The notes under the pieces are model-generated. The model was not told where the DNA came from. It ran no database searches and saw only the letters and a program-made list of their open reading frames with translations. 64,000 nucleotides of DNA from Aromatoleum petrolei. Lineage in GTDB: Bacteria; Pseudomonadota; Gammaproteobacteria; Burkholderiales; Rhodocyclaceae. The stretch is from contig NZ_CP059560.1 in NCBI RefSeq assembly GCF_017894385.1, forward strand, positions 1,984,001 through 2,048,000, written 5' to 3'. Position numbers and translations under genes: made by a program. This document shows positions 51,778-63,328 of this stretch, one piece after another (position 1 is the stretch's first letter; each line of letters starts with the position of its first letter).

Positions 51778-51801
51778 GAATATAAGTTTATTCTTATATT
51801 C
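51778..51801 (-). promoter_or_regulatory. ArsR/BigR-like operator palindrome
   Basis: GAATATAAG-TTTATT-CTTATATTC is a perfect 9-base inverted repeat, abutting the adaptor ATG in otherwise GC-rich DNA. AT-rich palindromes of this kind are bound by ArsR/SmtB/BigR-family repressors. No such regulator gene occurs in the window. Confidence 0.7.
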
Positions 51802-51831
51802 AGCCGAGTCAAGCGCAGGGGCGGGAAATCC

Positions 51832-52218
51832 TCAGGCGGCCGATGCCCCGCTGGACGCGAGCGCGTACTCCGCCATCGCGGCGATCACGCCGTCGGCCTC
51901 GCCGACCGCCTGCGCGAGCGCGATCTCGCAGCCCACATGACGCTCTCGCGCGGCGCCGATGAGTCGGGGCACGTCGCTCTTCAGATGCCCGCCCTGCGCG
52001 ATGAACATCGGCACGACGGTGATGTGCCGGACGCCGTCATGAACCAGCGCGGCGATTGCCTCGTCCAGCGTCGGCGTCATGAATTCGAGGAAGGCCAGTT
52101 CGACGCGCAGCCCGGGCGCCAGCGTGTGCAGATGGTCGCGCGTGCGCCGCATCGGCCGCGCCCATTCGGGATCGCGGGCGCCGTGCCCGAACAGCACCAC
52201 CGCATGTGCATTGCTCAT
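51832..52218 (-). CDS. CbiX/SirB-like small chelatase
   Basis: The product is 128 residues, one CbiX domain: 'AVVLFGHGARDPEWARPM' with the N-terminal active-site His, and 'VVPMFIAQGGHLKSDVPRLI' with the second His. Short CbiX proteins (cbiXS/sirB) insert Co or Fe into sirohydrochlorin as dimers. The ATG overlaps the tcdA stop (ATGA). It is the last gene of that pair; no cobalamin or sirohaem gene is adjacent. Confidence 0.85.
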   Translation of the reverse strand: MSNAHAVVLFGHGARDPEWARPMRRTRDHLHTLAPGLRVELAFLEFMTPTLDEAIAALVHDGVRHITVVPMFIAQGGHLKSDVPRLIGAARERHVGCEIALAQAVGEADGVIAAMAEYALASSGASAA

Positions 52219-53036
52219 GTTTCGCTCTCGACAGTTTCGGAAGTGGCGTCGACCGGCGGCGCGAGCAGACGTTCGATCGCACGCGCGGCCGCGAACATGC
52301 CGACCGAAGCCGTCACCGCGACGCTGGAACCGTAGCCCGCGCACGCCAGCCCCTGGGGACCGTGCGGCAGGTCGCACGCGAGGTCGTCGAGGCGCAGCGG
52401 CTCGCACGAATACACCGCCTCGATGCCGAAGGGGCGCTTGGGATTGCGCGGGAAGCCATGCTCGCTGCGCAGGCGCTTCCTCACCTTGGCGAGCAGCGGG
52501 TCCTGCTCGGTGCGCGACAGGTCGTCGACGCGGATGCGCGACGGGTCGGTCTTGCCGCCGGCCCCGCCGGCGACGATCAGCGGGATGCGCCGCCGGCGGC
52601 ACACCAGCACGATCGCGACTTTTGCACGCACGTTGTCGATGGCATCGACGACGACATCGAAGCCCTGCAACAGGTCCATCGCATTGTCCGGCGTGACGAA
52701 GTCCTCGACCACGTCGACGCACGCACGCGGGTTGATTGCGCGGATGCGCTCGGCCATCGCCAGCACCTTGGCCTGCCCCAGCGTCGGGTCCAGCGCATGG
52801 ATCTGGCGGTTGATGTTGGACTCGGCGACATGGTCGAGATCGATCAGCGTGATGCGCCCCACCCCGCTGCGCGCCAGGGCTTCGGCGATCCACGAGCCCA
52901 CGCCCCCCACTCCGATCACGCACGCGTGCGCCGCTTCCAGGCGCGCGGGCGCATCGGCGCCGTACAGGCGGGCGATGCCGCCGAAACGGCGCTCGCGATC
53001 GACTTCGACAGGGGATTCGGGACTCTGGCCGGACAT
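52215..53036 (-). CDS. tcdA: tRNA threonylcarbamoyladenosine dehydratase TcdA
   Basis: The product is 273 residues, E1-like fold: ATP-binding 'VIGVGGVGSWIAEALARSGV', 'DLDHVAESNINRQIHA' and 'DAIDNVRAKVAIVLVC', then the C-terminal part with 'GLACAGYGSSVAVTASVGMF'. It cyclises the t6A base at tRNA position 37 to ct6A. It is the leading gene of a two-gene leftward unit with the CbiX gene, a pairing with no obvious shared function. Confidence 0.92.
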   Translation of the reverse strand: MSGQSPESPVEVDRERRFGGIARLYGADAPARLEAAHACVIGVGGVGSWIAEALARSGVGRITLIDLDHVAESNINRQIHALDPTLGQAKVLAMAERIRAINPRACVDVVEDFVTPDNAMDLLQGFDVVVDAIDNVRAKVAIVLVCRRRRIPLIVAGGAGGKTDPSRIRVDDLSRTEQDPLLAKVRKRLRSEHGFPRNPKRPFGIEAVYSCEPLRLDDLACDLPHGPQGLACAGYGSSVAVTASVGMFAAARAIERLLAPPVDATSETVESET

Positions 53037-53137
53037 GGTAATTACCGTTGCACGCAGAAGCGCGGATGTTACCGCAGCGCAGCCGCGATGAACTCGCCGG
53101 CGAGGCGGCGCTCCAACGGGCCAATGGAGGATTCACG

Positions 53138-53803
53138 ATGCGCCATCTGGCATGCCGTACGCTGCTGGCCGCCGGCCTGCTCGGGACCGCGCCCGCCCAA
53201 GCCGACAGCACGCCGGCCGCCGCGCTCGCACAAAGCGCGGTGACCGCGTACGAGGCGGGCCACCTCGACGAGGCCGCACGGCTCTTCGATCGCGCCGCAC
53301 GCGCGGGCAACCGCCTGGCGCAGTTCAACCTCGCGATGATGCTGTTCCGCAAGGAAACGGTGGCGCCGGAACCGGATGCCGCGTGGCGCTGGCTGCGGCG
53401 CGCGGCCGGCGCCGGCCTCGCGCAGGCGCAGTACAACTTCGCGCTGCTGTACGACCGCGGCAGCGGGGTACGGACGTCCCTGCCCACTGCGGCCGAGTGG
53501 TACCGTCGTGCGGCCGAACAGGGTCACACGGAGGCCCAGGTCAGCCTCGCAACCATGTACTACGTCGGCCACGGCATGCCGCGGGACGCCGCCGCGGCCG
53601 CGCGCTGGTACCTCGCCGCAGCCCGCGCAGGGCACGCCGGCGCGCAGTACATCGTGGCCTCGATGTACGAAACGGGCGACGGCGTGTCCGCCGACCTGCG
53701 GCAGGCCGAGCACTGGTATGCGCAGGCCGCACTGCAGGGCGACATCGCCGCACAGGCGAAATACGAAGCACTGCAGGCCCGGCCCGGCGACGCCGCACCC
53801 TAG
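53138..53803 (+). CDS. Exported Sel1-repeat protein
   Basis: The product is 221 residues: signal peptide ending 'APAQA-DS', then about five Sel1-like (TPR-type) repeats such as 'AQYNFALLYDRGSGV', 'AQVSLATMYYVGHGMPRDAA' and 'AQYIVASMYETGDGVSADLR'. Such proteins serve as protein-binding scaffolds in the periplasm. The ATG at 53138 follows GGAGG; an in-frame upstream ATG at 53048 would destroy the signal peptide. No partner is evident. Confidence 0.85.
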   Translation: MRHLACRTLLAAGLLGTAPAQADSTPAAALAQSAVTAYEAGHLDEAARLFDRAARAGNRLAQFNLAMMLFRKETVAPEPDAAWRWLRRAAGAGLAQAQYNFALLYDRGSGVRTSLPTAAEWYRRAAEQGHTEAQVSLATMYYVGHGMPRDAAAAARWYLAAARAGHAGAQYIVASMYETGDGVSADLRQAEHWYAQAALQGDIAAQAKYEALQARPGDAAP

Positions 53804-53822
53804 CCCCCGGACCGGCTCCCGC

Positions 53823-54788
53823 TCAGGCCGTGCTCAGTTCGCGCAGCGCGCAGTCGTCGAGCCAGATCCCCAGGCCCTGGGCATTGAGCTCGAGGTCGGT
53901 CCGCAGCAGGTTGAAAATTTCCTCCTCCGGCAGCGGCCAGCCATGGCGCTCGGCCTCCTCGCGCACGATCTGCTCCAGCCCGGCGAGGATCTCGACATGA
54001 CGTGCGACCCCTTCGCCGCGCGCCGCGCGCGCCACGGCGATCTGCGTGTCGATCAGCCGGTGCAGGTCGGCCGCCAGCCGGTCCACGCCGGTCACGCGGC
54101 TGTAATGGGTCAGGAACATCGCATCGGGGCGATAGCTCACCAGCCGGTCGATCGACTCGTGCAGGGCATCCGGATCGAACTGCGTCGGCGTCGTCGTCGG
54201 GTACACCGAAGGCCGTCCATCGACGTCCAACTCCCGGTACGACAGGCCGAAGGTGTCGCCGGTGAAGAAGGCGCGCGCGGTCTCGTCCCAGATGCAGATG
54301 TGATGCTTCGCGTGCCCCGGGGTGTGCAGGATGCGCAGCTTGCGCGTGCCCAGCTCGAGCACCATGTCCTCCTCGGTCGCGACGATGCGCTCGGCCTCGA
54401 CCGGCGCCAGCCGGCCGTACAGCGCGAAGGCGCGCTCGGCGCCATACACCGCCGAGGTGCCTTCCCACAGCTTCGCCGGATCGACCATGTGGCGCACGCC
54501 GCGCGGATGGACGACGAGTTTCGCGTTCGGGAACGCGCACATCAGGCTGCCGGCGCCGCCGGCGTGATCGAGGTGGATGTGCGTCAGAATCACCCACTGC
54601 ACGTGCTCGGGCGGAATCGCGGCGGCGGCCAGCGCCGCCAGCACGCGCGGCGCCGAGGCATTGGTGCCGGTATCGACGATGGCCGCATGCCCGTCGTGGA
54701 TGATCAGATGAATGGCCGCAAGGCCGGGGTGGCAGTAGCCGGAGTCCACCGCGAGAATGCCATCGGGGTGGGCCGTCAGGTGTTGCAC
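53823..54788 (-). CDS. Metallo-beta-lactamase-fold hydrolase
   Basis: The product is 321 residues. The zinc-binding 'THIHLDHAGGAG' is clear, with later ligands 'HTPGHAKHHI' and 'FFTGDTFGLSYRE', and a helical C-terminal extension. It is a hydrolase of the glyoxalase II-like superfamily with unassigned substrate. The GTG at 54788 is chosen because GGAGGA lies eight bases upstream and upstream in-frame sequence is non-conserved. It is divergent from patB. Confidence 0.83.
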   Translation of the reverse strand: MQHLTAHPDGILAVDSGYCHPGLAAIHLIIHDGHAAIVDTGTNASAPRVLAALAAAAIPPEHVQWVILTHIHLDHAGGAGSLMCAFPNAKLVVHPRGVRHMVDPAKLWEGTSAVYGAERAFALYGRLAPVEAERIVATEEDMVLELGTRKLRILHTPGHAKHHICIWDETARAFFTGDTFGLSYRELDVDGRPSVYPTTTPTQFDPDALHESIDRLVSYRPDAMFLTHYSRVTGVDRLAADLHRLIDTQIAVARAARGEGVARHVEILAGLEQIVREEAERHGWPLPEEEIFNLLRTDLELNAQGLGIWLDDCALRELSTA

Positions 54789-54903
54789 GATTGTCTTCCT
54801 CCAACGCCAGCGGAACGTTTTGTGTAATTGTATCCCTCGCCCGCGGACAATTCCCGCCGGGGTTTCCCCAACCTGCCCATCCGGCCACCAAGGAGCCGCA
54901 ACC

Positions 54904-56070
54904 ATGAGCCCCGCGTCATTCGATTTCGACCACGTCCCCGACCGCAGCGCCGTCCCCGGCGAGAAATGGGGCCGCTACGCCGGACGCGACGTGCTGCCGC
55001 TGTGGGTTGCGGACATGGATTTTCCCGCGCCGCCGCCGGTCATCGACGCGATCCGCGCACGCATTGACCATCGCGTGTTCGGCTACACCGATCCCTGGCC
55101 CGGTCTGTCGGACGCTGTCATCGACGGCATCGCCCGCGACCACGACTGGCACATCGAGGCGGACTGGATCGTGTGGCTGCCGGGCGTCGTCACCGGCTTC
55201 AACCTGGCGTGCCGTGCGACCGGCGAAGCGGGCGACGAGGTGTTCACCGCGACGCCCGTGTATCCGCCCTTCCTCACCGCGCCGGCAAACAGCGACCGGC
55301 GCCTGGTCACGCGAGCGCTCAGGCAGGAAAACGGCCGCTGGGGATGGGACCGCGCGGACGTGGAAAATGCCATCACCGCGCGCACGCGCCTGCTGATGCT
55401 GTGCAACCCGCACAACCCGGTCGGCCGCGTGTTCGACCGCGACGAGCTCGAATGGCTCGCCGGCCTCGCGGAGCGGCACGACCTGGTGATCTGCTCCGAC
55501 GAGATCCACTGCGGCCTGGTCCTCGACCCGGCCACGCCGCACATCCCGATCGCCGCGCTCGACGCATCGACCGCCCGGCGCACGATCACGCTGATGGCGC
55601 CGTCCAAGACCTGGAACATCCCCGCGCTTTACTGCGCACTGGCGATCATCCCCGACCCCGTGCTGCGTCGGCGCTTCCGCCACGAGATGCGCGGCGTGGT
55701 CCCGCACAACAACCTGCTCGGCCTCGTCGCCGCCGAGGCGGCGTACCGCGACGGGGGCCCGTGGCGCGCCGCCCTGCTCGACTACCTGCGCGGCAACCTC
55801 GACCTCGTGATGGACGCCGTCGCTGCAATGCCGGGACTGACGACCACGCGACCGGAGGCAACCTACCTCGCGTGGATCGACTGCCGCGGCAGCGGTCTGG
55901 AGAACCCCATGCGCTTCTTCGAGGACGCCGGCGTGGGCCTGTCCGACGGCGCCCCTTTCGGCATGCCCGGCTTCGTGCGCCTGAACTTCGGTTGCCCGCG
56001 CGCGCTGCTCGACGAAGCGCTGCACCGCATGCTGCGCGCGCTGCATGCCCGCCACGCGGCCCGGGCCTAG
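54904..56070 (+). CDS. patB: PatB/MalY-type PLP enzyme, cystathionine beta-lyase-like
   Basis: The product is 388 residues, aminotransferase fold type I with MalY/PatB features: 'LPLWVADMDFPAPPPVIDAI', 'RVFGYTDPWPGLSDAVIDGI', 'NPHNPVGRVFDRDELEWLAG', 'SDEIHCGLVLDP' and PLP-Lys motif 'APSKTWNIPAL'. It would cleave C-S bonds in cystathionine or cysteine conjugates. AAGGAG precedes the ATG at 54904. It is convergent with the regulator gene, which ends ten bases further on. Confidence 0.9.
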   Translation: MSPASFDFDHVPDRSAVPGEKWGRYAGRDVLPLWVADMDFPAPPPVIDAIRARIDHRVFGYTDPWPGLSDAVIDGIARDHDWHIEADWIVWLPGVVTGFNLACRATGEAGDEVFTATPVYPPFLTAPANSDRRLVTRALRQENGRWGWDRADVENAITARTRLLMLCNPHNPVGRVFDRDELEWLAGLAERHDLVICSDEIHCGLVLDPATPHIPIAALDASTARRTITLMAPSKTWNIPALYCALAIIPDPVLRRRFRHEMRGVVPHNNLLGLVAAEAAYRDGGPWRAALLDYLRGNLDLVMDAVAAMPGLTTTRPEATYLAWIDCRGSGLENPMRFFEDAGVGLSDGAPFGMPGFVRLNFGCPRALLDEALHRMLRALHARHAARA

Positions 56071-56079
56071 CCGCGCTGC

Positions 56080-58125
<2,046 letters not shown>

Positions 58126-58423
58126 CTAGTCTCTCCTCCTTCGACGCTGTTCGCTGCGAGCCGCGTCGTGCGCGGCCGGTTGGACGGTGTCCTGTAAGTT
58201 CTGCTCGCGAAAGCGTTGTGTGTGTGTGTTTTGCGGTGCGAAAGATCTCCGGCAAGAATGCGCGTGCAACAAATGCTCGCGCCTACAAAGCATAGCAAAG
58301 CGGATGCCAGAAACAGTGTTTGCTTAAGTTCTTTTTCATCCGCCGGGCGGAACGCAAACATGGGGGATTTCAGCCATCCCCGACGCGACTCCTGCTCGCG
58401 CGGAGGCATTCCTGTAGCCGTGA
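58126..58423 (-). other. Gap upstream of the activator gene
   Basis: No gene is seen in about 300 bases. The section contains a GTGTGTGTGTGTTTT tract near 58217 and AT-richer sequence that could hold the activator promoter. I found no clear -24/-12 motif. Confidence 0.5.
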
Positions 58424-58474
58424 CCGTCCGATTTCCGGACGATTTCGTCCGGGCGGCGTCCGGAAATCGGACGG
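58424..58474 (-). terminator. Long perfect hairpin after the CoA-transferase genes
   Basis: Seventeen-base perfect arms CCGTCCGATTTCCGGAC and GTCCGGAAATCGGACGG flank a 17-base loop. No T-run follows. It lies 14 bases after the CoA-transferase B stop, so it is likely a terminator or a stabilising 3' end. Confidence 0.75.
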
Positions 58475-58487
58475 TCGTCCGGACGGC

Positions 58488-59135
<648 letters not shown>

Positions 59136-59138
59136 GGT

Positions 59139-59837
59139 TCACTCCTGCCGTGTGGTGCGTTGTTCGATGTGCTTCGCCGGGCGCGGATTGACGACGATGC
59201 GCTGGACGAAGACGCCGGGGGTATGAATGTGGTCGGGGTCGAGGGTGCCGGTTTCGACGAGTTCCTCGACTTCGGCGACGGTGACACGGCCGGCCGTCGC
59301 GACGACCGGGTTGAAGTTGCGCGCGGTCTTGCGATAGACGAGGTTGCCCGCGCGATCGGCCTTCCACGCCTTGACGAGGGCGATGTCGGCGGTGAGCGAG
59401 CGCTCCAGCAGGTAGCGCTTGCCGTCGATGTCGCGTTCCTCCTTGCCTTCGGCGACGAGCGTGCCAACGCCGGTGCGGGTGTAGAAGGCCGGGATGCCGG
59501 CACCGCCCGCGCGCAGCTTCTCGGCGAGAGTGCCCTGCGGCGTGAGCTCCACCTCGAGCTCGCCGGAGAGCAGCTGACGCTCGAACTCGGCGTTCTCGCC
59601 GACGTAGGACGCGACCATCTTGCGGATCTGGCGCGTGCCGAGCAGCAGGCCGAGGCCGATGCCGTCGACGCCGGCGTTGTTGCTGATGACCGTCAGGTCC
59701 TTCGCCTTCGAGTCGCGCAGGCCGTGGATCAGCATCTCGGGGATGCCGCACAGTCCGAAGCCGCCGACCGCGACGGTCTGTCCGTCGCGCACGACGTCGG
59801 CCAAGGCGGTGGCCGCGTCCGCAAATACCTTGCTCAT
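59139..59837 (-). CDS. scoA: 3-oxoacid CoA-transferase, subunit A
   Basis: The product is 232 residues of the alpha type: N-terminal 'AVGGFGLCGIPEMLIHGL' and 'NNAGVDGIGLGLLL', then 'YRKTARNFNPVVATAG' and 'LDPDHIHTPGVFVQRIV'. It forms the CoA-binding half of the transferase. GAGGAGG precedes its ATG by a proper distance. It is 26 bases after the ligase stop, so all three genes share one transcript. Confidence 0.9.
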   Translation of the reverse strand: MSKVFADAATALADVVRDGQTVAVGGFGLCGIPEMLIHGLRDSKAKDLTVISNNAGVDGIGLGLLLGTRQIRKMVASYVGENAEFERQLLSGELEVELTPQGTLAEKLRAGGAGIPAFYTRTGVGTLVAEGKEERDIDGKRYLLERSLTADIALVKAWKADRAGNLVYRKTARNFNPVVATAGRVTVAEVEELVETGTLDPDHIHTPGVFVQRIVVNPRPAKHIEQRTTRQE

Positions 59838-59863
59838 GATGTCCTCCTCTTGATAGTCATGTC

Positions 59864-61840
59864 TCATGCCTGCACTGCAGCGGAGGCCTCGCGCAGGGCG
59901 CGTCCGAGTGCCCCCACCGCGTCGATCGCCCCGGGGTTCTCGATCGACGACAGGTCGCCGAGTCCCGTGCCGAGATAGGCGCCGCGCATCACGCGCCGCA
60001 CCGTCTTGCCGTTGCGCGTCTTGGGGATCGCCTCGACGCGGTGCACGCGTGCCGGACGCAGCGGCTTGCCGAGCTGGCGGCCGACGTGTTCGATGAGTTG
60101 GGCCTCCAGCTCCGGCCAAGGGCGGGCGCAATCCGCGACCGTGACGAAGCACACCACCGCCTCGCCCTTGATCTCGTCGGGCACGCCGACCGCGACGGCC
60201 TCGACGACGAGCGGATGCGACACCAGCGCCGATTCGAAGTCGGCGGGGCCGACGCGCTTGCCGGCGACCTTGATGGTGTCGTCGCTGCGCCCGTGCACGA
60301 ACCAGTGGCCGTCCTCATCCACGCGCGCCCAGTCGCCATGGACCCACACGTCCGGCCACACCGACCAGTACGCCTCGCGATAGCGCGCGGGGTCGTGCCA
60401 GAAGCCGTTGGTCATGCCCGGCCACGGCGCGCGGATCGCGAGTTCGCCGACGCTGCCGCGCAAGGAACGACCGTCCGCATCCATCACGTCGGCCGCCACG
60501 CCCGGGATCGGTCCGTTGAACGAACCCGGCTTCTGCGGCAGGCCGGGGAAGCCGGCGAGGATGCCGCCGCCGATCTCGGTGCCGCCCGAGTAGTTGATGA
60601 TGGGGCGGCGCGCGCGACCGACCTGCTCGAACAGCCACAGCCACGGCGCCTCGTTCCACGCCTCGCCGGTCGAGCCGAAGACGCGCAGGCGCTCGATCGC
60701 GGCCGGCTCCGGCACGCTGCCCTCTTTCGCCATCAGCAGGCGCACGAGTGTCGGCGACAGGCCGAAGTGCGTGACGCCGTGGCGCTCGACCACCTGCCAC
60801 AGGCGGCCCGCGTCGGGGTAGTCGGGCGTGCCTTCGTAAAAGACGAGGGTCGCGCCGAGCATCAGGCCGCCATAGACCATCCACGGCCCCATCAGCCAGC
60901 CCATGTCGGTGACCCACATCAGCGTGTCGTCGGCCCGCAGGTCGAAAGCCATCATCAGGTCCTGCGCGGCCTTCACCGGGAATCCGGCGTGCGTGTGCAC
61001 GACGCCCTTGGGCTTGCCCGTCGTGCCGGAAGTGTAGATCAGCATCAGCGTCTGGTCGGCGGGAAAGGCCGTCAGCGGGCAGGTCGACACCGACACGGGC
61101 AGGCGGCGGTAGTCGAACTCGATGCAGTCGCCCGACGCCTCGCCCTCCTGCGCGCGGAGCCCCGTACCGAGGCGGTCGACGATCACCAGGTGACGCAGCG
61201 ACGGGCACTCGCGCACCGCGGCGCGGGCGTCGGCCAGCATGTCGACGCGCTTGCCGCGACGGTAGTAGCCGTTCGCACACACCAGCAGCCGCGCATCGCA
61301 GTCCTGCACGCGCTGCGCCACCGAGTCCGCGCCATAGCCGGAGAAGAACGGAATGAAGATCGCGCCGATGCGGGTCGCCGCGAGCATCATGACGGCCGCT
61401 TCGGGGATCATCGGCAGGTAGAGCGCGATGCGGTCGCCCTCGCCCACGCCGAGCGCGCGCAGGCCCGCCGCGACGCGCTCGACCTCGGCCGCGAGTTCCG
61501 CATAGCTGATCGTGCGCAGTTCCCCACGGTCGCCCTCCCAGCGGATCGCGATCTTCGTCGGCGTCGCGCGGGCATGCCTGCCGACGAGGTTGTCGACGAG
61601 GTCCAGCCGCCCGCCGACGAACCACTTGGGCCACATGACGCCGCCTGAAAGGTCGAGCGTCTGCCGGTAAGGCGTCACCCAGCGCAGATCGATCGCGTCG
61701 AGCACCTGGTCCCAGAAGCGTCGAGGGTCCCGGGCGGCGCGCTCGCGCAACGCGTCGAGGTCGCGGTCGCCGTGGCGCGCGATGAACTGCGCCAGCTGCG
61801 TCGTGCGCCATTCGCAGCCTGTGGCCTGGTATGTCTGCAT
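59864..61840 (-). CDS. AMP-forming acyl-CoA ligase, acetyl/acetoacetyl-CoA synthetase type
   Basis: The product is 658 residues. Adenylation motifs are present: 'LIYTSGTTGKPKGVVHTHAG', 'INYSGGTEIGGG', 'GDWARVDEDGHWFVHGRSDD' and the catalytic-Lys end motif 'PKTRNGKTVRRVMRG'. The N-terminal 60 residues match the ACAS_N-like region of acetyl-CoA-synthetase relatives. It activates a carboxylic acid, possibly acetoacetate or a substrate specific to this cluster. The ATG at 61840 is preferred: GGGAG lies nine bases upstream, and 30 bases before it in frame is another ATG. Confidence 0.85.
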   Translation of the reverse strand: MQTYQATGCEWRTTQLAQFIARHGDRDLDALRERAARDPRRFWDQVLDAIDLRWVTPYRQTLDLSGGVMWPKWFVGGRLDLVDNLVGRHARATPTKIAIRWEGDRGELRTISYAELAAEVERVAAGLRALGVGEGDRIALYLPMIPEAAVMMLAATRIGAIFIPFFSGYGADSVAQRVQDCDARLLVCANGYYRRGKRVDMLADARAAVRECPSLRHLVIVDRLGTGLRAQEGEASGDCIEFDYRRLPVSVSTCPLTAFPADQTLMLIYTSGTTGKPKGVVHTHAGFPVKAAQDLMMAFDLRADDTLMWVTDMGWLMGPWMVYGGLMLGATLVFYEGTPDYPDAGRLWQVVERHGVTHFGLSPTLVRLLMAKEGSVPEPAAIERLRVFGSTGEAWNEAPWLWLFEQVGRARRPIINYSGGTEIGGGILAGFPGLPQKPGSFNGPIPGVAADVMDADGRSLRGSVGELAIRAPWPGMTNGFWHDPARYREAYWSVWPDVWVHGDWARVDEDGHWFVHGRSDDTIKVAGKRVGPADFESALVSHPLVVEAVAVGVPDEIKGEAVVCFVTVADCARPWPELEAQLIEHVGRQLGKPLRPARVHRVEAIPKTRNGKTVRRVMRGAYLGTGLGDLSSIENPGAIDAVGALGRALREASAAVQA

Positions 61841-61900
61841 GTCGAAGTGCTCCCTTGTCCTGATCGCCACCGCCCGCTTCGCCGGCCCCGCCCCCGCGAG

Positions 61901-61935
61901 AAAAATGTCCGCCCCGAAGTTGGGCTGGGGCGGAC
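61901..61935 (-). terminator. Rho-independent terminator after the DUF1329 gene
   Basis: On the minus strand arms GTCCGCCCC and GGGGCGGAC close an 11-base loop and are followed by ATTTTT. It lies 45 bases after the DUF1329 stop and splits the DUF1302-DUF1329 unit from the ligase genes. Confidence 0.8.
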
Positions 61936-61979
61936 CAAGGGGGAGACTGCGGTACCGGCGCGGGCGGCGGAAGGCGGCC

Positions 61980-63308
61980 TCAGCGGCTGCCCGCCCCGGT
62001 CGCGACCTCCTCCAGGACGTTCAGCGACACGTCGGTGTCCTTCACGCCTTTCGGGTTCGATTTCATGTTCGACGACCAGTTGGTCGCGTGGCCGCGCTTG
62101 ACGTCGATGATGTGGCCGACCACCGGCATGACCGCCTTGTAGCCGTCGTCACCGGTGTCGGGCCGGTTCTGGAAGATGAACATCTTCCAGAACTCGCCCT
62201 TGCGGTCGAGCGCGTAGCCCAGGTAGGGCCGCGGGAAATCGACCTCGATGTAGGCGACCTTCTTGCTGTACGGGTGCTCGGCCGGCGGCGTGCCTTCGAC
62301 GACATACACCTCGCGCGGCTCCCATTCGACGTCCTTGGCGGGGTTGGCGAACGGCGGCTCGGCCATGTTGATGCGCGGGAAGCGCTTCTGCGGTTCGCTC
62401 CACGGCTGAGCGGTGTCGACGCTGATCTCGGGGCTGTGCGCGATCGCCAGCACCCAGCGCTTCTCGACCAGCTTGTTCTGCGTGTACTTGGTCGGCCACG
62501 CGTCCCAGATGTCCCAGTCGTCGTAGAGCTGGTCGGTGCCGCCGATCGGGTCCATCCACGCACCGCCGGAGAGCCGCCGCGTGCGGCGCACGGACTTCAG
62601 GTAGGCGTAGGAATCGTCCGGCTTGGCCGAGTCGGGCTGGTTGTAGCGCACCGAGAAGGTCCCCAGGCCGCGGATGTCCTGCGGGTAGTGCGCGACGAAG
62701 TAGGTCTTCTGCGAGATGTCGCCGTCGCCGACCGAGATCGGCCCGCCATCGAGCCGCCCTTCCATGTAGTAGCGCCGCGACTGGAAGGCCTGCACGCGCT
62801 CGTAGCCCTTCTTGGCATCGAGGAACACCCACGCGATGTCGCGCAGGTCCATCGTCGCGCCGTAGGTCGCGGCGCGCAGGTTCCAGATCACCTTGTCGCC
62901 CGCGTGCGGGTCGTCCATCTTGATCGTCTCAGGCGGGAACGGCATGCCGGCCTTCCAGCCGCTGATCGTGCGGTCGGCCGGGTTGAACTTGACCTCCTTC
63001 GACCACTTCTTCGTCGCCTCGACGTACTTCGGGTCCATCTCGATCTTCTTCGAGTTCGCGATCTTGATCGTGAGGCCGTAGTTCGTGATCATCCACTCGA
63101 GCTTCTCGGGGATCATGCTGGCGATGGTCTTGCCCTCGAAGGTGTCGTTCTTGACGCTCGCGAGGTTTTCCTTGGTGATGATGAAGCCGGGTTCGAGCAC
63201 CTTGGCGTTCGCGCCATGGGCGGCGAACAGGAGCATCAGGCCGAGGGTGCCGCCGGTCGCGAGTTGCCGCACCGAGGAACGGGCGGCGGGTCGGAGTTGC
63301 TTGTACAT
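61980..63308 (-). CDS. DUF1329 exported protein
   Basis: The product is 442 residues with a signal peptide ending 'AAHGANA-KV'. The mature chain fits DUF1329 ('RYYMEGRLDGGPISVGDGDI', 'GGTDQLYDDWDIWDAWPTKY', 'YIEVDFPRPYLGYALDRKGE'), which is a LolA-like or beta-rich periplasmic protein usually encoded next to DUF1302. The pair is common near hydrocarbon, steroid or ketone degradation genes and is suspected to move hydrophobic compounds or lipids. The gene is 20 bases after the DUF1302 stop. Confidence 0.88.
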   Translation of the reverse strand: MYKQLRPAARSSVRQLATGGTLGLMLLFAAHGANAKVLEPGFIITKENLASVKNDTFEGKTIASMIPEKLEWMITNYGLTIKIANSKKIEMDPKYVEATKKWSKEVKFNPADRTISGWKAGMPFPPETIKMDDPHAGDKVIWNLRAATYGATMDLRDIAWVFLDAKKGYERVQAFQSRRYYMEGRLDGGPISVGDGDISQKTYFVAHYPQDIRGLGTFSVRYNQPDSAKPDDSYAYLKSVRRTRRLSGGAWMDPIGGTDQLYDDWDIWDAWPTKYTQNKLVEKRWVLAIAHSPEISVDTAQPWSEPQKRFPRINMAEPPFANPAKDVEWEPREVYVVEGTPPAEHPYSKKVAYIEVDFPRPYLGYALDRKGEFWKMFIFQNRPDTGDDGYKAVMPVVGHIIDVKRGHATNWSSNMKSNPKGVKDTDVSLNVLEEVATGAGSR

Positions 63309-63328
63309 GGTGTGTCTCCTCTCTTTTT

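Noticed and set aside
47488..52335. Open frame of about 1600 codons on the plus strand opposite the RND pump, adaptor and CbiX genes
   Set aside because: It is antisense to well-supported conserved proteins, has low-complexity Arg/Asp/His/Glu composition typical of a GC-rich mirror frame, and matches no domain.
58217..58235. GTGTGTGTGTGT tract considered as phase-variable repeat
   Set aside because: It lies outside any coding frame in a gap and is short; without strain comparison phase variation cannot be supported.
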